This document shows, piece after piece, positions 43,415 to 44,723 of a DNA stretch of 44,723 nucleotides (its first letter is position 1; every line of letters starts with the position of its first letter). The notes under the pieces are model-generated. The model was not told the DNA's origin. It saw only the letters and a list, made by a program, of their open reading frames with translations, and did not search any database. The stretch covers positions 1-44,723 of the forward strand of contig JAJXZJ010000056.1 of the NCBI GenBank assembly GCA_021780105.1. The letters are read 5' to 3'. A program made the position numbers and the translations under genes. Source of the DNA: a bacterium. GTDB lineage: Bacteria; Verrucomicrobiota; Verrucomicrobiia; Limisphaerales; J093.

Positions 43415-44150
43415 TCAAAACTCGCAACCATACGGAACCAAAGGAACAACGAGTTCGGGATGCTCAACCGACAATATTTGGCAAATCTTCTCCGCCTCGC
43501 CGGGCAGGTTTTGAACGACCAGTCGCTCGCACTGCTTTGCGCGAGCCAGAAGGCCAAGGACTGTGGTGCGGTCCATCATTGCAAACGAGTATCCGATGAA
43601 CCAAATCTCGGTCGCCGATTCGACGACCCGCTCTGCTTGCAGCCAGACGGTGGCGATGTATTCGCGGAAAGCAAGTTGGTTGTGTGCGCCAGACCGCACG
43701 AAGTCTTTCTCGAATGGAAACACGATAAGCGGTTTTGGATCGAGGTCTTGCGGAAGCTGATTTGCCGACCTTGCCAGGAAGCGTTCGTCGTTGAGTTCGA
43801 GTTTCTCACCGGGCTTCGCTCCGTCCAGATACGGGTAGTAGCGGGGCTGCCCATACTCCTCGTGGATTCTCATGCCGACGGAACCGTGAAGCTTCAAGAA
43901 ACAGAAACGGCCGTCTTTGAAGCCCATGCTGTCACCCATGCAGTGATGCAAACCAGAGTTCAGGATGTCCTCGCCGTAAAGCAGGTGCGTCTCAGCATCA
44001 ATGCCGAACATCCTGAGCAGCGCCATTTCAAAAAGCCGGTCGTAGTTGAAGGTAAGCAGATGGCAGCGGGTGCCTCGGAATCGCTGTTGCCACTCGCCGC
44101 TGCCCGGAAAGATTTTGAGGATGAGGCGTTGGTAGCTGCCCAATGTTTCG
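43415..44150 (-). pseudogene. SIR2-like protein, N-terminally truncated
   Basis: About 242 residues of a SIR2-like NAD-binding fold. LLTFNYDRLFE (~29-39), CFLKLHGSVG (~81-90) and IWFIGYSFAMMD (~180-191) are the familiar TNYD, KLHG and GYS-D blocks. The N-terminal GAG-S nucleotide-binding loop that should lie about 100 or more residues upstream is missing. On the minus strand the frame is closed by a TGA at 44153-44155, which lies inside the apparent left end of an ISL3 element starting at 44151. The gene therefore looks cut by that insertion. Intact members are often defence NADases. Base composition here is visibly less GC-rich than in the operons to the left. Confidence 0.65.
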
Positions 44151-44531
44151 GTTCATCCGCCAGGTTTGAGTCTGAGGGGGATTTGAGTCAGGGTCTGGAG
44201 GCAAGAGTCAGAGCTTGTTGTTTCCTGCGTTCGGCGTGCGCGAAGGCTATGCGTATGGGAAGACCGAGTATGGCGAGGGCTGTGTGCGGTTCTTCCTGAC
44301 GGTCCAACCTGAACAGTTGATGTGCCCACAGTGTCAGAGTCGGGAGGTCAGCCGCAAAGAGCGGTGCTTCCGGCAGTTGGAGACCGTGCCCATTGGTCTC
44401 AAGCCGGTCTTCCTGGTGACCGAGGTGCCCCAGTGCCAGTGTCGTGCGTGCGGCCACCGTTTCGAGGTGGCCCCCCTTTGCCCCGGCCTACGTCCACTAC
44501 ACGCACCGGCTCGCCGCGTTCGTCACGGACC
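44151..44531 (+). mobile_element. ISL3-family element, left fragment
   Basis: Begins at GGTTCATCCGCC (44151), a plausible ISL3 terminal sequence, and holds the start of an ISL3 transposase gene. It ends abruptly around 44531, where IS21-type sequence begins on the other strand. Only the left ~380 bp of the element remain. The left end is inferred from where the SIR2-like frame stops. Confidence 0.5.
44215..44531 (+). pseudogene. ISL3 transposase, N-terminal fragment
   Basis: Encodes the zinc-finger N-terminus of an ISL3-type transposase. CPQCQSREVSRK is followed by RQLETVPIGLKPVFLVTEVPQCQCRACGHRFE, giving the two CxxC pairs of zf-ISL3, and then (in the next frame) FAPAYVHYTHRLAAFVTDL. The frame changes by +1 at a C6 run (44471-44476), and homology ends near 44531, so two defects are present. 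Start codon uncertain (TTG 44215 is the first in frame). It cannot give a functional transposase. Confidence 0.7.
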
Positions 44532-44584
44532 TCCACCAACACCCTTCTCCGCATCTCGGTCCAGTCTTCCATAGTGCGATACAT
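44531..44584 (-). pseudogene. IS21 IstA, N-terminal scrap
   Basis: Eighteen codons from an ATG at 44584 read MYRTMEDWTEMRRRVLVE, the typical opening of IS21-family IstA transposases. Homology ends exactly where the ISL3 reading on the other strand ends, marking a recombination or insertion junction. Nothing else of IS21 is recognisable here. Confidence 0.5.
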
Positions 44585-44613
44585 GTTTCATGGTTAAGAA
44601 CATGTACGGAAAA

Positions 44614-44723
44614 TCATTTGTGGCGTTGTCGGGCCAGGCGGCGGAGCATGAGGGCTGACATAGCGATGTATAGCATGGCTTCGGAATGCTCGGTGTTGAC
44701 TTCATAGTCGCGCACCAGCCGGC
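44614..44723 (-). pseudogene. IS5-family transposase, C-terminal end (cut by window edge)
   Basis: The last ~36 codons of an IS5-type transposase: RLVRDYEVNTEHSEAM, YIAMSALMLRRLA, then RQRHK and a stop at 44614-44616. This is the usual ...YE....SEAMI..AM..LMLRRL ending of the family. The rest of the gene, if present, lies beyond the window, so it may be intact; the label reflects what can be seen. Confidence 0.6.

Overview
The window is chromosomal DNA from a GC-rich, Gram-negative-type bacterium. The best guess is a member of the Verrucomicrobiota (Pedosphaera/Limisphaera-like). The evidence is three proteins ending in PEP-CTERM sorting signals, including a choice-of-anchor A protein and two trypsin-like proteases. 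There is also a lipid A-type Kdo pathway gene (arabinose-5-phosphate isomerase), few strong Shine-Dalgarno sites, and a REP-associated transposase relic flanked by REP-like palindromes. The phylum call is inference; no rRNA gene is present.

Left edge (1-1400): a mobile-element scar. It holds an IS630-type element with a two-frame transposase, the C-terminal tail of an ISL3-type transposase, and the 5' half of a tRNA-Leu cut at the anticodon loop. Next (1482-5460) comes a tight two-gene unit for acyl/acetyl-CoA energy metabolism: an ADP-forming acyl-CoA synthetase followed by a CoA-transferase fused to a GNAT acetyltransferase. Two paralogous PEP-CTERM proteases follow (5725-7734), then a FucP-like sugar transporter, a DUF2721 protein and a second sugar porter (7946-11609). 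A DEDDy exonuclease and a 25-residue lysine-rich peptide gene with its own ribosome site and terminator lie at 11633-12507, and a secreted beta-helix (pectate-lyase-like) protein at 12741-14030.

The central part is housekeeping: glnE, ileS, then an overlapping operon scpA-scpB-pheA-kdsD plus a secreted esterase (14098-24997). A decayed RAYT transposase with REP palindromes, a VWA protein, galE, trpA, a PTS enzyme I and a sugar nucleotidyltransferase follow (24995-31103). The IleRS carries a degenerate second copy of part of its own editing domain inside the catalytic domain, which is the most unusual protein feature here.

The right part has a long AT-rich leader before the choice-of-anchor A PEP-CTERM gene, then a papain-like protease overlapping maf. 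After these comes a small regulon: a membrane protein plus a winged-helix regulator, with an inverted-repeat operator in front of them. A matching operator lies in front of ispH and its five downstream membrane-protein genes. A rhodanese gene, a 21-bp tandem repeat array and an ABC exporter pair follow. The right edge (43415-44723) is a second scar: a SIR2-like gene truncated by an ISL3 fragment, which is itself joined to IS21 and IS5 fragments.
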